DNA of 64,000 nt, taken from Carposina sasakii. Its lineage: Eukaryota > Arthropoda > Insecta > Lepidoptera > Carposinidae. Positions 38,201-46,135 of this stretch are shown here, one piece after another. The notes below the pieces were generated by a model. That model worked only from the letters and a program-made list of their open reading frames with translations, did not search any database and was not told the DNA's origin. Location of the stretch: contig CP053160.1 of assembly GCA_014607495.2 (NCBI GenBank), positions 2,046,001 through 2,110,000 on the forward strand, read 5' to 3'. Position numbers and translations under genes: made by a program. Position 1 is the first letter of the stretch; each line of letters begins with the position of its first letter.

Positions 38201-41200
38201 CGTTTTTTGGCAAGTCTAAAATTGTGATTTTGAAATCGTTATATCCCGGAAAGTTTTCACGCTAGCGAAGTTTTTCTTTCGCAAATGTTTCTTTTATTTT
38301 ATGATCTTTCTATATAAATACAAATAAAAAAACTGTAGACCCTATTGTATGGGACAATTTTTTTAACAATTTTGGAAATCCTATGCTAAAGTATCGTGCT
38401 GAGCCGATAGATAACACCGTTTGAATGAATATAAATACTAAATTCGCTGCACTAACCCAATCTTTCTATCCACCTGAGTCTAAACGTCTATAGATATCTA
38501 CACAATGACGTAACAATGTAAGAATCACATGCGCACGCGTTAGTAGAGTTCAATCACTGTGTGAATCATCCGATTAGGTCACAAGTGTTGTACCTAATAA
38601 TAGATACGGTCCATCCGTAGAATAGATTGAGAAAAAGTTTACTGGCATATACAGGGTGTAACAAACCCGTAGAAAATCTATATCTATCTTCTATGAGTAT
38701 ACATCTATTCTTACACATTTTATATAAGGTCTATCGAAAATTTGTGATTATCTTTTGACACGAAACTAGGTAGGTAAAAAGAAACAACTTTCACTAAGGT
38801 ACCAACTCCGAAATATTGAAAAAAAAATCAGCTGTTCCATACATTTCAGTGCAGTAATTATTCGAGATTGTATGGAACAGCTGTTTTTTTTTTCATTATT
38901 TCGGAGTTAGTCCCATAGTGAATTCGTATCAAAAGATTCATTTTTTTGGATAGACCTTATACTAGTGAACGCCCGCCACACTGCCCGCGTGGACTGCAGA
39001 AAAAATAAAATGTCGATATTATCCGGGATAAAAACATTTTCACGGGATAAAAAGTAACCTATATATTAAGTGGGACCTGTCACCACATATTGCTGAAAAC
39101 TGCATCGAAATCGGTTCAGCCGTTTCTGAGATTAGCGTGCACAAACATCGATCAGTTACAATTTTATTACTTTTTATCCCGGAAAATGTTTTTATCCCGG
39201 ATAATATCGACATTTTATTTTTTCTGCAGTCCACGCGGACGGAGTCGCGGGCGTCCACTAGTTATTTAATATATACCTACTTTATGTTAATTAATTAATA
39301 ATATTATATATTAGTGATTGGCGCAGCCCTGTCTAGCGATGTACTTAGATTTATATTTCAAGCCAGCCTTATATATTATATATTTTCATATGGCAACATT
39401 GACTCTAGCATATTTTAGGTCAGTAGATATACTTTAATTAAACCGCCGCGCCGTATGATTGAATACCTTTCTTAATTATAATATCAAATCTAAGTAAGAC
39501 TTAACGAGTCGGGTGATCTAGTTGGAGAGAAGCCTTTTTCAAGTAGTGGGAAGTATGTTCTACTATGTAATAATGTAGATATTAGAACTAGCTCAAATAT
39601 AGGTTAACTACACACACGTGGATATATTTTATGTGTCGTCATCGTCAGCCTATTGCAGTCCACTGCTGGACGTAGGCCTCCCCCAATGTACGCCACATGG
39701 CTCGATCTCCCGTTTTTTGTATAAGTATCTCATAATCATTCTAGAACAGGGGTACCCAAACTTTTTTTTCTCATAGACCCCTTCAAAAGCTATCTGGTTC
39801 TGGTGGACCCCCTACAGGTCTACACCACATACGAATTAATTGTTAACTCCCATTTTTCACGTCAACGTAGACCCCCGCCAAGTCTCCTGTGGACCCCTGT
39901 TCTAGATTCTACTTCAAGTGTATGCACTGTATTTATACGAGTAAATTAATCAATCATTATGTACGATAGCAATTATAATCCGTTATGTAACTTTTTTTAT
40001 GTGCTTGATGGTAGATAGTACATAATTTAAATATCGTTTTTGCTAATATTATAAATCATCTTATAAGTAAAAAACTGATTGGAATGGATTGGAAATGAAA
40101 AAGAACATTAGATGGACAAATTATATCGCAAACTATTTATTTTAAAATTACAAAAATACATTTAAGCCACTTTCATTTGATATGCCACACGATGCAGTTT
40201 TCCCCCAAAAATGTATTAAGAATCTGCTCAGTCACACCTCTGTGTTTGGGTCAGGAATTGATATGTGTACCAAATTTCAACTTAATCGTAATAGATTCGT
40301 AAACTTAAGCGACGGACGGACAGACACACGAGTTCCTATAAGGGTTCCGTTTTTGTATTCTAATAAAATACCAAATTTATCGCATGCCACTCGTATTGAC
40401 CGATTACAATTTGGCCTAATTTTGCTAGTTATGCATTGTGTTTCCTTGTATTATAAGTAGGTACCTACCAGAAACGGCCAGGCAGACCACAAATGAGATT
40501 TGCGTGCCTGTCTGCGGCTTATAGAATTCTGCAAATTTTTCTTATCTTTATTGTCAAACCCAAACATAAGCTAACTTCTAGTTAATCGTATAAGCATTTT
40601 AGTAAGAAGCTTCGGCAGTCATTGGTAGGTAAGTTGTAGCCACAAGAAATGCAGTCGTAAAACTTTCCATATTAGAACATACATAAAGACAAGAGGATCG
40701 CTAGCTTCCTGTATGTGCTGGTAACCACATGACATACACCTTTGACCACATTAGAACGTAAAGATAAAGGTTACCTCAATTAAAGGTACACGATAGTAGC
40801 TGGCTTACGACTTTACACAGCGACGGCAAAAGACAATGTGTCGTCGCGACTCTATTGGTTTACGAACTACATATATGAAATTCTCCGTATAGATTGGTCG
40901 CCTTGGCCGAAATACGGTCGGAGATCATCATCATTGTCATATGAAATTCTATTAGTAACCAGCAATAGATCGATATACATAGCAATCAGTAGTAACACGA
41001 TGGGACGTCGTCTGTTACTGCTGTATAGAGCTACGAACTTTTTCCGTTTAAGAGTCACCAGCCAGAGTATATCCAAATCTGATAAGATTCCCTTAGATGG
41101 ACTTTAGGAGTCTCGATCAGGATTGAGAGCAAAGTTTATATAGTTATAAAAGTTTATATTTATATATTCGTCAACAACAGTAATACCCACTATCCCAAAA

Positions 41201-42791
41201 CCCGAACCAAATTAGAAAATAACATAACTTTTCTAGTTTAGTTTCTAAATCCTTTTACGGCTGTGCCTGTTTTGCACACGCCACCAAGGTACCTCACGTT
41301 AGAATCGTTGTTGCCAGAATGTCTATATCTCTATAAAAAAATATGTGGAAGTTGACTAATCTCCGTCTATTACTGATTTGTCTACGTCTCACGAGTTAAG
41401 TTACCCACGACCATTACACGTACAAAAAAAAATCAAAGACGCTCTAATCCGGAAATGAGATATTTAACTAAAGCAGCCTATAAATAGCTCTAAGAAATGG
41501 GCTATTTTTAATTCTCATTCCGGACATCCATACAATCCCCTCTTTCTCGCGGCTTTCTTTCACTAAAGCACATAAGTTGCATCTCAAAGCTGTGGTTAGA
41601 TATAACTACGGCATATCCGCAGGCTCGTGTAAGCGTCGTTTAGATAGGAATCTCTGAATATCTCGTCTCAAATCAATACCATATACGTAAGCTTTCTACA
41701 GAGTATTGTTTCAAATACATCATCTGATAGTGGAAGGTTCTCATGAGCATTATTAGGCGAGAGGTCTTTTAGTAAACCAAATAATGTTGTAAGGGCTTGT
41801 GTTCTTGTGACGGTTTCTGCTGGACCAGAACGGGTGTCAGTATATGTATGAATCTCTACATATAGAGGTTTGCGGACTACTCGGCTTACTCTCTAAAATT
41901 TTATTCAATTTTATTTGGATTCTTGTCCCTTGTACAAAACACCCAAGAAGAGTCCGAAGTTTGATTTTGTCTATAGTTGAAAGCGACTGTATATTATGAT
42001 TTTATGGTTTTCTGCCTACGGCGGCGCGCACGTATATACTATGAGTGATTGATGGATGAGGTAACTTACGTTTTGCTTAAAATATCGTGAAATGTCAAAT
42101 CAATAGTACCTAAGTTTTATCTATTCATCAAGACATAACGATATAAGATAAGCTTCATTTTGATTGATGAAGTTGCTAATAGTTTCTTACGATTTTAGAA
42201 AGGTTATGCTTTTGCTCTGCCTAATACACATGCATACACACACATGCCAATGAAAAAAAAAGATTCATAAAACAATAAAATTCTTCAGCAGAAATTATCA
42301 ATCGATATTGTGCGCCTTAACAATAGCAACTGATTTCATTGTTAATTATTATAATTAAGATAAAATGTAGGAGGTACCCCCTTCTGAGCAAAAAGGTTAT
42401 TCTTATACTCATTACGTATTTTGCAAAAGCAAATCAATACGACAGCGGAAATCGTACAATTTTATCTTATTACTTTGAGATTGCTGTTACGTAATACAAA
42501 TTTTATACTCGAAAAATGTACAATTTTGCTATCGCACTGCTTTTGCTAGCTACGCAATATGAGGGCCGGTTGTCGACAATGGGAAAATGAAGGCTTAGTA
42601 GAGATGGCGTGAAGACTTACCCTATGGCTCCTGGAGGCTTTAGGGTCGAGGTACGTCCGCAGCTTGTTGAGGTAGTGCGTGGGGGAGTCCTTCGCCTGCA
42701 CCATGTCCTGGTCGCAGATAATCTCCCACTTTTTCTCGAGGTCGTAGTTGCGGAGCAGCTTCGCCTTGTCTGGCGGCAGGTCCATGGATGC
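14961..42791 (-). CDS. Frl: Frl, formin-like protein (FMNL orthologue), all but the N-terminus
   Basis: Formins of this class nucleate and elongate unbranched actin filaments at the cell cortex and are released from autoinhibition by Rho-family GTPases such as Cdc42/Rac (known for the family). Sixteen minus-strand exons have GT-AG borders and fully consistent phases, giving 1015 residues from the first visible exon. By residue in this partial protein: GTPase-binding/FH3 armadillo region 1-370, coiled coil about 331-445, proline-rich FH1 about 465-515, FH2 about 545-905 with [16 protein letters not shown], a basic coiled linker 905-945, and a DAD-like tail 946-1015 with '[12 protein letters not shown]' and 'RRSHRRR'. 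The upstream exon with the start Met was not found. Introns range from 423 bp to 9.6 kb and hold many transposon copies. Confidence 0.95.
15811..15942. mobile_element. MITE family D (palindromic, 'gacagcatcaactt')
   Basis: Inverted ends read 'tttccaaacgtcag' and 'ctgacgtttggaaa', with inner inverted copies of 'agaataaagttgatgctgtc'. Related copies lie at 56562-56702 and 61203-61327, with partial pieces near 20795 and 21690-21745. Confidence 0.7.
16058..16210 (-). CDS. Unidentified 50-aa open frame with signal-peptide-like start
   Basis: From the ATG at 16210 the minus strand reads [16 protein letters not shown], a short hydrophobic stretch resembling a secretion signal, then 34 polar residues with one further Cys, ending at TGA 16060-16058. 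I do not recognise it. It sits in a Frl intron on the same strand and is locally GC-rich. It may be chance or part of a longer spliced gene. Confidence 0.2.
   Translation of the reverse strand: MLGAWIWLLLATVVSCVRDHESADLRVSGGCGARWWATPQSRFELPNSDA
17157..17343. mobile_element. MITE family C, CpG-rich core
   Basis: Near-perfect inverted repeats: 'ccccctgattacgtaaaagc' and its complement at the ends, extending inward through 'gccgcgcgatcgcgataatt'. A GC-rich core with 'gtgtgcgtgcgcgcaacgag' lies between. Length 187 bp. The arms are nearly identical, suggesting recent insertion. Confidence 0.8.
17368..17611. mobile_element. Old TA-MITE (TACAGGGTGTAAC family)
   Basis: A diverged relative of the 266-bp elements at 48682-48947 and 63503-63768. 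It shares 'gaaatcacatgtttattttt' and a 3' end reading 'ctgttacacca'. The internal palindrome is degraded. Confidence 0.55.
20124..20228 (-). CDS. Frl: Frl exon 15
   Basis: Acceptor ttcacag|CAAGCTGAC and donor CAACAG|GTACGT. Thirty-five codons, phase 0, beginning [18 protein letters not shown]. It is the basic coiled linker after FH2. Confidence 0.92.
21002..21204 (+). mobile_element. Helitron-like family B copy
   Basis: TCACTACATATTATAAAAC start and CTAG end after 'ctcggcggccg', matching 2309-2503. It lies in Frl intron 14. Confidence 0.65.
21288..21624 (+). mobile_element. Helitron-like family A copy
   Basis: Starts TCTATACATACACG and ends 'gcgggcgtccactag'. Full-length relative of 3664-3988, in Frl intron 14. 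Confidence 0.7.
21772..21873 (-). CDS. Frl: Frl exon 14
   Basis: Acceptor attacag|GACTC and donor TTTAAG|GTAATC. Thirty-four codons, phase 0, containing '[15 protein letters not shown]' and '[12 protein letters not shown]', the end of FH2. The fragment of a family D MITE at about 21690-21745 lies some 27 bp downstream of the donor. Confidence 0.93.
22124..22451 (+). mobile_element. Lep1-like Helitron interrupted by a MITE
   Basis: 'gctaatctcaggtaactact' and 'ggtccgatttcaaaaattct' begin the copy. The end 'cggcttcgcacggatgcaat' to CTAG at 22448-22451 lies beyond an inserted family C MITE at 22227-22409. A related uninterrupted copy is at 26333-26508. The 5' end is not sharply defined. Confidence 0.6.
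22227..22409. mobile_element. Family C MITE nested in the Lep1-like element
   Basis: Imperfect inverted ends 'gcaatagcggagccgaagc' and 'gcttcggcttttctattgc'. The GC-rich core has a (GT)n run and resembles 17157-17343. Confidence 0.65.
22628..22717 (+). CDS. Tiny plus-strand open frame or exon, unidentified
   Basis: An ATG in a good insect context (ACAAATG) opens 29 codons starting [20 protein letters not shown] donor-like AAG|GTGAGG lies after residue 19. It is GC-richer than its surroundings and antisense to Frl. It could be a first exon of a nested gene or chance. Not recognised. Confidence 0.2.
   Translation: MSTKDHGSKMSTRAEAQLKVRVDSRNKLQ
23233..23402 (-). CDS. Frl: Frl exon 13
   Basis: Acceptor cccacag|TGTCCC and donor GCGCAG|GTATTT. 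It completes a split Val and then encodes '[17 protein letters not shown]' to KHAQ, part of FH2. Confidence 0.93.
24038..24610 (-). CDS. Frl: Frl exon 12 (core of FH2)
   Basis: Acceptor attccag|CGATATCG and donor CTCAAG|GTTAGA, 573 bp. It encodes '[18 protein letters not shown]', '[17 protein letters not shown]', '[17 protein letters not shown]' and 'LLHYIVATI'. This is the actin-binding core of the FH2 dimer. Confidence 0.96.
24815..25130 (-). repeat. Intronic minisatellite built from 5' splice-site sequence
   Basis: About 23-bp units, often alternating as 46-bp dimers, read on the minus strand as 'ggatatcggtgagtcgaa' and 'gaatattagtgagtcgaa'. Strong donor-like units (TCG|GTRAGT) have their GT near 25121, 25074, 25028, 24984, 24940 and 24894. 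The oldest unit, 'gacatcggtgagt', differs at one base from the true exon 11 donor 'aacatcggtgagt' at 25161/25160. The array fills over half of this 550-bp Frl intron. Confidence 0.85.
25161..25365 (-). CDS. Frl: Frl exon 11
   Basis: Acceptor attacag|GTCCGCG and donor AACATCG|GTGAGT, phase 0 to 1. It encodes [20 protein letters not shown] and '[11 protein letters not shown]', the start of FH2. The true donor is chosen because only it joins in frame to AISRRKL and matches the family. Confidence 0.94.
25734..26065 (-). CDS. Frl: Frl exon 10 (proline-rich FH1)
   Basis: Acceptor ccccag|TGGGAGCG and donor CCAATCAG|GTGAGG. It starts with a split Met, then a GN repeat, then long runs of Pro and Ala (six- and five-proline tracts, profilin-binding type). 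It ends in '[20 protein letters not shown]' and LKPNQ. GC-rich low-complexity sequence makes both strands open. Confidence 0.95.
26333..26508 (+). mobile_element. Lep1-like Helitron, family C
   Basis: Starts TCTATACAAATATTATAAAG, contains 'gaactactggtccgatttga' and 'tagcccatttaccgaggaag', and ends 'gggcggccg' CTAG. It lies in Frl intron 9, ending 54 bp from the exon 9 donor. Confidence 0.7.
26562..26673 (-). CDS. Frl: Frl exon 9
   Basis: Acceptor gaaacag|GTATCAACG and donor TCCTCCA|GTTAGT. It encodes '[18 protein letters not shown]', part of the coiled coil before FH1. An (ACAT)n tract lies immediately upstream. Confidence 0.9.
27333..27461 (-). CDS. Frl: Frl exon 8
   Basis: Acceptor cccactcag|GCGCAC and donor GAAGAG|GTATGT. 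Forty-three codons in phase 0, a highly charged coiled coil from [12 protein letters not shown] to EARRQVVEE. Confidence 0.9.
27641..27818 (-). mobile_element. Helitron-like family B copy, reverse
   Basis: CTAG at the left, then 'gacccgccccggcttcgc', ending near 'ctttgttttataatatg'. The 5' TC is not preserved. In Frl intron 7. Confidence 0.6.
28079..28290 (+). repeat. Interspersed repeat ('cccgggcatactgtacaagt')
   Basis: It runs from 'ttcccgggcatactgtac' to 'tctgcctaccccgtaaggga' and 'aaggcgtgatta'. The same sequence in reverse lies at 35450-35655. A SINE or MITE common in this genome; class not determined. Confidence 0.55.
28297..28679 (+). mobile_element. TA-MITE family E, full copy
   Basis: Starts TACAGGGTGATTTTTGGTCG and ends 'aaaacatcctga', i.e. 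imperfect inverted termini at TA targets as in Tc1/mariner-type MITEs. Other copies: 34955-35296 and 62591-62970. Confidence 0.7.
28680..29202. mobile_element. Inverted pair of family E MITEs
   Basis: The left arm (28680-28908) and right arm (about 28975-29202) are inverted copies of the same MITE, from 'caggatgatttttggtcg' inward to 'agacagatattaatt', separated by about 65 bp with A-rich tracts. It sits in Frl intron 7, so the pre-mRNA would contain a long hairpin. Confidence 0.8.
29199..29281. repeat. (TA)n microsatellite
   Basis: An uninterrupted run of TA dinucleotides of over 50 bp, then mixed TATG/TATT repeats. It abuts the inverted MITE pair, which targets TA. Confidence 0.9.
29367..29483 (-). 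CDS. Frl: Frl exon 7
   Basis: Acceptor gctgcag|GTGCAAATA and donor GGACAT|GTAAGT. Thirty-nine codons: [20 protein letters not shown], then [11 protein letters not shown]. End of FH3 and start of the coiled coil. Confidence 0.94.
30012..30155 (-). CDS. Frl: Frl exon 6
   Basis: Acceptor acccca g|GTGGCG (cccag) and donor TTGCAG|GTACAA. Forty-eight codons: [20 protein letters not shown] to [10 protein letters not shown]3 domain. Confidence 0.94.
30917..31165 (-). CDS. Frl: Frl exon 5
   Basis: Acceptor ttttccag|TATGGTTTC and donor TTTATG|GTGAGT. Eighty-three codons with '[20 protein letters not shown]', the most conserved FH3 segment. Confidence 0.95.
31299..31440 (+). mobile_element. Truncated Helitron family A copy
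   Basis: 5' half only: 'tgtaacggatcgctgtctgt' to 'gtgcacgctaatctcaac'. It ends about 30 bp from the duplicated exon at 31470. Confidence 0.6.
31470..31531 (-). other. Frl: Diverged tandem copy of the 3' part of Frl exon 4
   Basis: The minus strand reads [20 protein letters not shown] and then a donor AACAAG|GTAGGC. It parallels the end of exon 4 ([20 protein letters not shown], then NK|GTAGGT) with two in-frame gaps (6 and 3 bp). An AG at 31533-31532 would start it in phase 1, matching the end of exon 3, but that acceptor lacks a pyrimidine tract. It may be a mutually exclusive exon or a decaying duplicate. Confidence 0.55.
31585..31790 (-). CDS. Frl: Frl exon 4
   Basis: Acceptor gagttcag|ACTGCAGC and donor AACAAG|GTAGGT. 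It encodes a GC-rich Arg/Ala/Ser linker and then '[20 protein letters not shown]', a conserved FH3 segment. The linker is where family members vary most. Confidence 0.93.
32446..32585 (-). CDS. Frl: Frl exon 3
   Basis: Acceptor cattccag|ATGGGTG and donor AATCAGG|GTACGT. It completes a split Glu and encodes [20 protein letters not shown] onward, in the GTPase-binding/FH3 region. Confidence 0.94.
32947..33026 (-). CDS. Frl: Frl exon 2 (of those visible)
   Basis: Acceptor aatttcag|AAAAGAAAA and donor CATAGA|GTAAGT. It encodes [20 protein letters not shown] and LRTNHI, highly conserved in FMNL proteins. Confidence 0.95.
34272..34428. mobile_element. Palindromic MITE ('ggtcgattccggcagtcaca')
   Basis: Inverted ends 'tatggtcgattccggcagtc' and 'gactgttggaattgagccta'. 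A better preserved copy lies at 48038-48191. An internal 'ctctctctcagcc' and 'ggagagagatgagag' extend the palindrome. Confidence 0.65.
34955..35296 (+). mobile_element. TA-MITE family E copy
   Basis: TACAGGATGATTTTTGGTCG start and 'aaaaaacacctgta' end, related to 28297-28679. Confidence 0.7.
35320..35435 (+). repeat. SINE tail fragment
   Basis: 'tgcttagaacccacgacaca' through 'tatgaatattgattta', matching the 3' body of the tRNA-derived SINE at 36545-36780. Confidence 0.55.
35450..35655 (-). repeat. Interspersed repeat, reverse copy of 28079-28290
   Basis: Runs 'aatcacgcctttatcgatta' to 'cagtatgcccgggaagagaa', the reverse complement of the other copy. Confidence 0.55.
36003..36204 (-). mobile_element. 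Helitron family A, internally deleted, reverse
   Basis: CTAG at the left, then 'tggacgcccgcgactccgtc', and ending 'tatgtatgtataga' (complement of TCTATACATA). Part of the 5' half is missing. Confidence 0.65.
36545..36780 (+). repeat. tRNA-derived SINE
   Basis: A B-box-like 'ggttcgaatcccggt' near 36572 is followed by the SINE body 'gttgcttagtacccacgaca' and an (ATTT)n tail. The A-box half is degraded. Not a functional tRNA. Confidence 0.6.
38651..38961. mobile_element. TACAGGGTGTAAC-type MITE with inner palindrome
   Basis: Begins TACAGGGTGTAACAAACCCG. Inside, 'taccaactccgaaatattga' and 'cagctgttccatac' are repeated in reverse at 38867-38915, giving a hairpin. It abuts the fused Helitron at 38962. 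Confidence 0.5.
38962..39261. mobile_element. Two Helitron family A 3' ends fused head to head
   Basis: It begins with CTAG plus 'tgaacgcccgcc' (reverse 3' end) and finishes with a forward 3' end 'gcgggcgtccactag'. The junction is near 39172. Both outer ends are the same Helitron 3' terminus and no 5' TC end is present. Confidence 0.7.
39640..39695 (+). repeat. SINE/LINE 3' fragment
   Basis: 'cagcctattgcagtccactg' and 'ctggacgtaggcctccccca', as at 6060-6110. Confidence 0.6.
39747..39899. mobile_element. hAT-type MITE with target duplication
   Basis: Ends CAGGGGTACCCAAAC and GACCCCTG. Flanked by ttctagaa (39739-39746) and ttctagat (39900-39907), an 8-bp duplication with one mismatch. 153 bp, related to 830-1012. 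Confidence 0.8.
42421..42566. mobile_element. Degraded family C MITE
   Basis: 'acgtattttgcaaaagcaaa' at the left and 'ttgctatcgcactgcttttg' at the right are inverted, with 'cgtacaattttatct' inside. It ends about 55 bp from the Frl exon at 42621. Confidence 0.5.
42621..42791 (-). CDS. Frl: Frl first visible coding exon
   Basis: Acceptor tctttccag|GCATCC and donor CATAGG|GTAAGT, 57 codons in phase 0. It encodes [20 protein letters not shown] and '[19 protein letters not shown]', the start of the GTPase-binding domain. The family has a further N-terminal exon with the start Met; I did not find it. Confidence 0.94.
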
Positions 42792-44566
42792 CTGGAAAGA
42801 GAAACAGTATTGAATTTCGATGCAGTACTTGATACTTACTATAAATAAGTATAGATATAAAATTATTTTAATTTGGTCAAATGCCATAGGAATAATAATG
42901 CCTTGTGGCATGCCCTCGGTGAGGCCGACGTCCAATACAATAGGCTGAAATGTAAGAGTGTCTATCATATACACAAGATCCGATTATACAAAGGTTTATT
43001 TTATTTGGTTGGATACAAAAAACTGGAATAACCATACATATCTATGAGCATTGGTATTTATAAACATTTCTACTAGGTTTAAACATTATAACTAGAAATA
43101 AATAAGTTATAGCCATTTAAAAACCACCAAATTTCACTCCAAGCTCCTTTAACAACATAATTAAATCATCACTTTATGAGGCATAACATCATACCATTGG
43201 CACAGCTGCGTAATAAAACTTGCCAGGTAATGACAAAATGGTCCACTACTTTAGATCCAATTTCATGGGTAATAGAAGTCATATTGCGGCGTGCAGGAAG
43301 TATAGGAAGCCGCGCATTCTGCCCATAATGTACCATTCAAATGAGATCAGTCCTAGAGGCATATCTAAACGAGTATCGGCACAGCATTCAACTGAGTTGT
43401 TCCACTTTGGCACCTGAATTTAGATCACATGTTATCTAAAAATCGATAAACTCTTCTGTTAATAAGTGACTGAGCGACAACTCACAGCCGACACAGGGCG
43501 CAGTGCGCTGTTTTGAACTAAGTCAATTAACTTTTTGCCTGGTTTGCTACAAGTACCTAACTTCTGTTAGAAAGTTAGAAGAACTATAACTAAAAGAGAA
43601 TAGTTCTGTTCGCCGTTGATTCGCCGCAAATCAAAACCGCGTCTAAACTTAAAACACAGTTTATGACGATATTTAAGAGCATACTTACGTATGACTAAAT
43701 CCAAAGTACATTTTCCTTGTGTTAAAAAGTCAAATGACTACGACCAAAGTGGAATAACCCATCCAGTTACATGGTTTACGTTCCTTTGAACGCAACTATA
43801 ACTTTAAAGACAGATGAAGAAAGTAGACTCTATTATCTGTACAATAAAGCTGGTCAAAACTTGGATGTTAAATTATTATGGTAAACTAGAATAGCAGAAA
43901 AGAGAGTATAGGTATTGATATTGGTTTATAGTGGGCTTCATAACGGCACCTAAAGGTGTAGGAAAAGCTTACTAGTTGACGTTAGCTTCATGCTTCATGT
44001 TGTCTCTCAATATTTATGAGCCTCTGGTAGTCAATACGGGGAAACCGGGTGGTGAAATATGAGGTTTCTGTCACTGGTAGGCCCTGAAGGACAGTAAAAT
44101 CTCTCTCATTATTCTCAACTGAGAAAATAATATGTATGCTTAATTTACTATTTCATGTAAATTATGCACATTAATGTTGATATTCTTGGGGCTATATTTC
44201 AATGGGAGTCGCGACAGTGGTATGGTGTCCGTATAAGTACCAAACTAAACACCATACACCACCACACTTCCAACTCGAATAAGGGACTGTACCAAGAACT
44301 TTCTTGTCTGACGTAAAACCTAGTTATTTAACAAAGGTTGAGTGTGATTGAAGCTCAGTCGTTTTAAACAATAATGAACACCAGTCCTTCTCTTTGTGGT
44401 TCTTACTTACACCGTCTCTAACCCCCGTGTATACTAATGGGTTAAAATGAAACGAGACATATGATACAAGCATAGTTCCAGTTATAGCTAGAGTACAAGC
44501 ATCTAAGTTTTGGTTAAACCACGCCCTCTTCAACGGTGCCACCATAATATACCATAATATTTCATA
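42792..44566. other. Upstream of the first visible Frl exon
   Basis: An old SINE piece lies at 42895-42955. The rest appears unique. Two open minus-strand segments that could splice together lie at 43279-43413 and 44411-44545 (separate entry). Confidence 0.4.
43279..44545 (-). CDS. Possible two-exon small membrane protein, unidentified
   Basis: Segment 44545-44411 opens with ATG and encodes MVAPLKRAWFNQNLDACTLA, then a hydrophobic stretch and 'FNPLVYTGVRDG', up to a strong donor GGT|GTAAGT. Segment 43413-43279 follows an acceptor aattcag|GTGCC and encodes VPKWNNSVECCADTRLDMPL to 'FLYFLHAAI' and TGA. Both are in phase 0, giving 89 residues. I know no matching family, and the opposite strand of the second segment is also open. 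Speculative. Confidence 0.2.
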
Positions 44567-44890
44567 CTAGTGGACGCCCGCGACTCCGTCCGCGTGGACT
44601 ACAGAAAGAATAAAATGTCGAAATTATCCGGGATGAAAACATTTTCCCGGGATAAAAAGTAGCCTATATGTTAAGTGGGACCTGTCACAATATATTCCTG
44701 AAAACTGCATCGAAATCGGTTCAGCCGTTTCTGAGATTAGCGTGCACAAACGCATAGACAAACAGACAAACCGACAAACAGACAAAAATTCCAAAAATCA
44801 TTCTTTTGGGTACTATTGCGTTGATAAAGGTGTCCTTTAATATTTTTTCTCATATATCTTCCATGTACAGACAGCGACCCGTTACATTTT
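44567..44890 (-). mobile_element. Helitron family A, reverse
   Basis: CTAG at 44567-44570, then 'tggacgcccgcgactccgtc' through 'cttccatgtacagacagcga'. It runs into a SINE end 'ttaaccgacttcaaaaaagg' at 44891. Confidence 0.7.
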
Positions 44891-45306
44891 TAACCGACTT
44901 CAAAAAAGGAGGAGGTTCTCAATTCGTCTGTATGTATATTTTTTTTAATGTTTATTATATGTACCTATAAATTATGAATGTTCTTCCAGGCTCGCTATAC
45001 TAGCACACCAAAGCTTTTCGGGTTTGAAGGCTTTGCACAGCTGTAGAACAACTCTGTATTTGTCGAATAGTTGTCCATATCTTCGTAAAAGTTATAAAAC
45101 TTTATGAAAGGATCAATCTTGCGCAAGGGCATTATGCCATAACTAAAATGCCATAATTTTATAGCAAAACATAAAATTATAATTTTATAACTAGACGCTA
45201 CGTAAGAGCCCCAAGCTGTCGTTTACGAACGATTATCATAAACGCATAATTAACTTTTTCCCGTCTGTTTGCTACCTATTTACAGCAAAACGGCTAAACG
45301 GCCCCT

Positions 45307-45491
45307 TATTTCCTAACTAGCAAAAGCAAAGCGATAGCGAAAATTGTACAAAGATTTCTGATTGCTTGTCAAATTCATATTACGTAAAATGAATCTCAAA
45401 GGAACTTTGACATTTCAAGACGAATATTGTACAATTATCGCTATCTCTTTGCTTCGGCTTTGCTATTGCTTTTACGTAATCAGGGGGCCGA
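45307..45491. mobile_element. Family C MITE
   Basis: Inverted ends: 'agcaaaagcaaagcgatagc' on the left and 'ctttgctattgcttttacgt' plus 'aatcaggggg' on the right. The core resembles 4703-4892. Confidence 0.65.
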
Positions 45492-45999
45492 TGTCAATGA
45501 AATTAGGAATGCAACAACCCGAGGAAACTTCGATATCGCGTTTTGCATTCGATTGTGGTTCTCTCCTGCATCCGATAGATGACTCCACTACATGAACATT
45601 CTCGTAACTGCGGGAAATCTGATACCTGATAATCTGGTACCCTCCGATAGCATGACCAGTATGTAATGACTATTATTTCTTAGGCATTCCTAGCTACAAT
45701 GTATCATTATAATCATAGAGATAGATATGAAATTCGCATTGAGAATCGATTATCTCATTAAAATGGAAATTGTTAACATCGTCAATATTGTAGTACCTAC
45801 TAGTTAGTTGTCTATCGATTTTATCGATGCGTATTATTATTCGTATCGTATGCAGTATACCAGGCCAATTCTACTAATTTATTTTAGCTATGCTATGTTC
45901 TAGTCCAAAATTGTTTAGTAACATAATATATAAGGCATCTTATACTAACTACTATGGATTAATATCTGAAATAAAATATTTGAATTTGAAAATACAAAC

Positions 46000-46135
46000 A
46001 GCGGTCACCAACCCTCCTGCCCAGCGTGGTGACATAGGCAAATACCCCCCATGGCAGTCTTGTGGCGTGTCCTGGGGGAGGCCTACGTCCAGCAGTGGAC
46101 TGCAATAGGCTGATGATGATGATGATGACGCTATG
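46000..46135 (-). repeat. SINE/LINE 3' copy, reverse
   Basis: 'aaccctcctgcccagcgtgg' to 'ccagcagtggactgcaatag' then (GAT)n, the reverse of the copy at 6060-6240. Confidence 0.65.

Larger units (their letters stand above)
33027..42620 (-). other. Frl intron 1 (of those visible), repeat-rich
   Basis: A 9.6-kb intron with at least ten transposon copies, listed separately. I found no additional conserved coding segment. SINE-like pieces not listed separately occur at 34190-34270, 36370-36500 and about 37330 ('agctgcatctccttccgtgc'), and a common repeat reading 'aagcgacggacggacagaca' at 40300-40350. Confidence 0.6.

Noticed and set aside
40182..40460. 92-codon plus-strand frame
   Set aside because: Contains 'gacggacggacagacacacg' and 'tataagggttccgttttt', a common lepidopteran interspersed repeat.
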